Translations under genes and position numbers: made by a program | Assembly: GCF_024699075.1 (NCBI RefSeq) | Contig: NZ_JAILQF010000373.1 | Span: 1-6,972, forward strand | DNA from: Butyrivibrio sp. | GTDB taxonomy: Bacteria > Bacillota_A > Clostridia > Lachnospirales > Lachnospiraceae | Reading direction: 5' to 3' | DNA: 6,972 nt | The notes under the pieces: generated by a model | What the model saw: the letters and a program-made list of their open reading frames with translations, nothing else | Databases searched by the model: none | What the model was told of the DNA's origin: nothing | Part shown: positions 5,615 through 6,972 of the stretch, one piece after another | Layout: each line of letters opens with the position of its first letter | Numbering within the stretch: the stretch's first letter is position 1

Positions 5615-5643
5615 ATTATGCCAAAAAAATTTGACCTCCACAA
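5615..5643 (-). promoter_or_regulatory. Candidate sigma-A promoter for coaX
   Basis: TTGTGG (5643-5638), a 17-nt spacer with a T-run, then CATAAT (5620-5615) on the minus strand. The -10 matches the consensus at 5 of 6 positions, the -35 at 3 of 6. It would give a ~50-nt leader. The gap after birA has no terminator-like hairpin, so coaX may also be read from birA. Confidence 0.35.
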
Positions 5644-5659
5644 CAAACAGGCATCAACA

Positions 5660-6460
5660 TCATACATACCCATACAGTCCGCGGACAGATACTTCTCCTG
5701 CATTTATAATAACTCTTTGTCCATCCTCTTTGTCTACTATAAGTTCACCTGTATCTGTTATTCCAAGCGCCGTCCCCTGATACTCACCCTTTGGATCAAT
5801 GACCCTGACTGATTCTCCTTTATTAAGAAGATGAGCTTCATAGCTATCCTTAAGGGACCTTAGATTCTCATTTTCCAAAAAGAGTTCATAATCCTTCTCA
5901 AAAGCGTTCATGACCTTAGCAATAACTTCATTCCTATCATACTCTATACCAGTCTGTGTGAAAAGAGATCCGGCCATATCAGCAATCTCCGGCGCAAAAA
6001 CCTCCTGGTTGACATTGATCCCTACACCTATAACAACGTCACATCTTCCATCATGAAGATACATCTCAGTAAGGATCCCGCAAAGCTTATGCTTATCAAG
6101 AACTATATCATTGGGCCACTTGATACCAACCTTATGCCCGCATACCTCTTCTATCCCCTGAGCAAGAGCAAGCCCCATTACTATAGTAAGTTCAGGTGCC
6201 TTGGCAGGTGGAAACTCAGGATGCAAAAGAAGACTCATTGCTATATTCTTCTCCTTAGGAGTATGCCAGTATCTGCCATTTCTCCCCCGCCCCTTTGTCT
6301 GCATATCAGCAACTATAAGCGTTCCATGAGCCTGTCCATTCTGCCCGGCCTCTTTGGCATCATCATTGGTCGAACCGGTTTCTTTTTTCACATAAAGATT
6401 CTGTCCAGCCCACTTTGTAGTAAGCATAGATCTGATCCTATCTTCTGTCATTTCCTGCAT
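5660..6460 (-). CDS. birA: Biotin--[acetyl-CoA-carboxylase] ligase, without the DNA-binding domain
   Basis: Makes biotinyl-5'-AMP and transfers biotin to a lysine of carboxylase carrier proteins. The 266 residues cover only the catalytic domain (about 20-210) and the small C-terminal SH3-like domain (about 220-266). The N-terminal helix-turn-helix of E. coli-type BirA (321 residues) is absent, so this is a monofunctional enzyme, not the biotin repressor. Motifs: ETGSTND (27-33, biotin pocket), the adenylate-binding loop GRGRNGRYW (57-65), KWPND (114-118), KLCGIL (125-130) and GVGINVN (145-151). The start is ATG 6460 with AGAGG at 6472-6468, 7 nt upstream. A second Met at codon 4 is a weaker choice. 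It lies downstream of the 58-bp tandem array. I see no clear promoter, although TACAAT in the leader (near 6500) is -10-like. Confidence 0.95.
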   Translation of the reverse strand: MQEMTEDRIRSMLTTKWAGQNLYVKKETGSTNDDAKEAGQNGQAHGTLIVADMQTKGRGRNGRYWHTPKEKNIAMSLLLHPEFPPAKAPELTIVMGLALAQGIEEVCGHKVGIKWPNDIVLDKHKLCGILTEMYLHDGRCDVVIGVGINVNQEVFAPEIADMAGSLFTQTGIEYDRNEVIAKVMNAFEKDYELFLENENLRSLKDSYEAHLLNKGESVRVIDPKGEYQGTALGITDTGELIVDKEDGQRVIINAGEVSVRGLYGYV

Positions 6461-6502
6461 GTAAAAACCTCTTTATATCAACTTAAACTTCGCACTTTAA
6501 TT

Positions 6503-6646
6503 GTAGTACATGGATGTACTTCTATATCCCCAGTTACAGGAGGTAACCGGGATATTCTCAGAAGTACATGGATGTACTTCTATATCCGACTGTTACAGGA
6601 TGTAACTGGATATGTTTAGAAGTACATGGATGTACTTCTATATCCC
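6503..6646. repeat. 58-bp tandem stem-loop array between argF and birA
   Basis: AGTACATGGATGTACTTC followed by TATATCC begins at 6505, 6563 and 6621, a constant 58-bp period, about 2.4 units. Each unit has a hairpin A, arms GAAGTACAT and ATGTACTTC (6561-6569/6572-6580; again at 6619-6638; shortened at 6505-6520). It is followed by a two-tier hairpin B. In unit 1 B has outer arms ATATCCC and GGGATAT (6524-6530/6549-6555) and inner arms GTTAC and GTAAC. In unit 2 it has ATATCC and GGATAT (6582-6587/6608-6613) with GTTACA and TGTAAC. There is no U-tract and no open frame of its own. It fills most of the argF-birA gap and is unrelated to R1/H1/H2. Confidence 0.85.
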
Positions 6647-6659
6647 TTTAAATTATACG

Positions 6660-6695
6660 CAAAAATCCCCTATAAGCAACTTAGCTTACAGGGGA
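6660..6695 (-). terminator. Intrinsic terminator of argF
   Basis: Minus strand: TCCCCTGTAAGC (6695-6684) and GCTTATAGGGGA (6677-6666) form a 12-bp stem with one G-T pair and a 6-nt loop, followed at once by TTTTT. It lies 34 nt after the argF stop. This is the strongest terminator in the window and separates argF from birA. Confidence 0.88.
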
Positions 6696-6729
6696 CAACT
6701 TATATTTCTAATTAAACTGCTCAAAAATC

Positions 6730-6972
6730 TCAAATCGTCGCGTACATAACCGCTTTTATCGTGTGCATTCTGTTTTCGGCTTCCTGGAATACCAGTGACT
6801 GCTCTGATTCGAACACTTCATCTGTAACTTCCATCTCATCAAGTCCGTATTTGTCCTTGATCTTCTGACCCATCTTGGTATTAAGGTCGTGATATGAAGG
6901 AAGACAGTGCATAAATACCGCCTTATCACCTGCATTAGCCATAACCTTGCTGTTAACAGCATAAGGAGATAA
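6730..6972 (-). CDS. argF: Ornithine carbamoyltransferase, C-terminal part (5' end beyond window)
   Basis: OTCase joins carbamoyl phosphate to ornithine, giving citrulline in arginine synthesis (or runs in reverse in the arginine deiminase pathway). The last 80 residues are visible, from the right edge: [11 protein letters not shown], then [10 protein letters not shown] with the HCLP motif that contacts ornithine and carbamoyl phosphate. The family-typical end follows: [22 protein letters not shown]. The frame is open to the edge, and the N-terminal carbamoyl-phosphate domain lies outside. The anabolic (argF) and catabolic (arcB) forms cannot be told apart from this fragment. A terminator follows, so it is not joined to birA. 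Confidence 0.93.
   Translation of the reverse strand, partial: LSPYAVNSKVMANAGDKAVFMHCLPSYHDLNTKMGQKIKDKYGLDEMEVTDEVFESEQSLVFQEAENRMHTIKAVMYATI

Noticed and set aside
6053..6619. Plus-strand open frame across birA and the 58-bp array
   Set aside because: It is antisense to birA, has no recognisable motifs, and the repeat part is palindromic non-coding DNA.

Overview
The window is a stretch of low-GC Firmicute chromosome. Gene content, protein sequences and gene order suggest a Lachnospiraceae bacterium, possibly Butyrivibrio or a close relative; the genus is a guess. Every recognisable gene lies on the minus strand. In transcription order (right to left) they are: the end of argF (6972-6730), birA (6460-5660), coaX (5558-4737), an unnamed conserved gene (4637-4035), a dusB-type tRNA-dihydrouridine synthase (3774-2794), greA (2650-2165), and lysS (from 2006, running off the left edge a few residues before its likely end).

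The genes are housekeeping. argF makes citrulline for arginine synthesis. birA attaches biotin to carboxylases. coaX phosphorylates pantothenate, the first step to coenzyme A. dus modifies tRNA, greA rescues stalled RNA polymerase, and lysS charges tRNA-Lys. The coaX / dus / lysS neighbourhood resembles the order known in other Firmicutes, so this is a conserved core region and not an island. argF ends in a clear intrinsic terminator (6660-6695) and greA in another (2082-2108). Candidate promoters lie before coaX (5615-5643) and greA (2730-2758). coaX, the unnamed gene and dus are probably one transcript.

The unusual content lies between the genes. The two gaps inside the coaX - unnamed gene - dus unit (4638-4736 and 3775-4034) consist almost entirely of short palindromic modules: a 21-nt core with 5-bp arms (R1, three copies, plus a diverged relative S), an ~11-bp hairpin (H1, three copies) and a 10-13-bp hairpin (H2, four copies). 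Copies of H1 and H2 differ at paired positions on both arms, so base pairing is kept. R1 ends in GAGG just before the start codons of dus and the unnamed gene, so the repeat supplies their ribosome-binding sites. Read on the other strand, R1 carries AAAGGAG followed by ATG. Modules reach to within 1-6 nt of the start codons and abut or overlap the stop codons.

A second, unrelated array lies between argF and birA (6503-6646): a 58-bp tandem repeat, about 2.4 copies, each unit able to form two hairpins. A further oddity is that lysS carries an extra C-terminal tRNA-binding (Trbp111/EMAPII-like) domain of the kind usually seen at the end of MetRS. No phage, transposase, CRISPR, rRNA or tRNA gene is visible.
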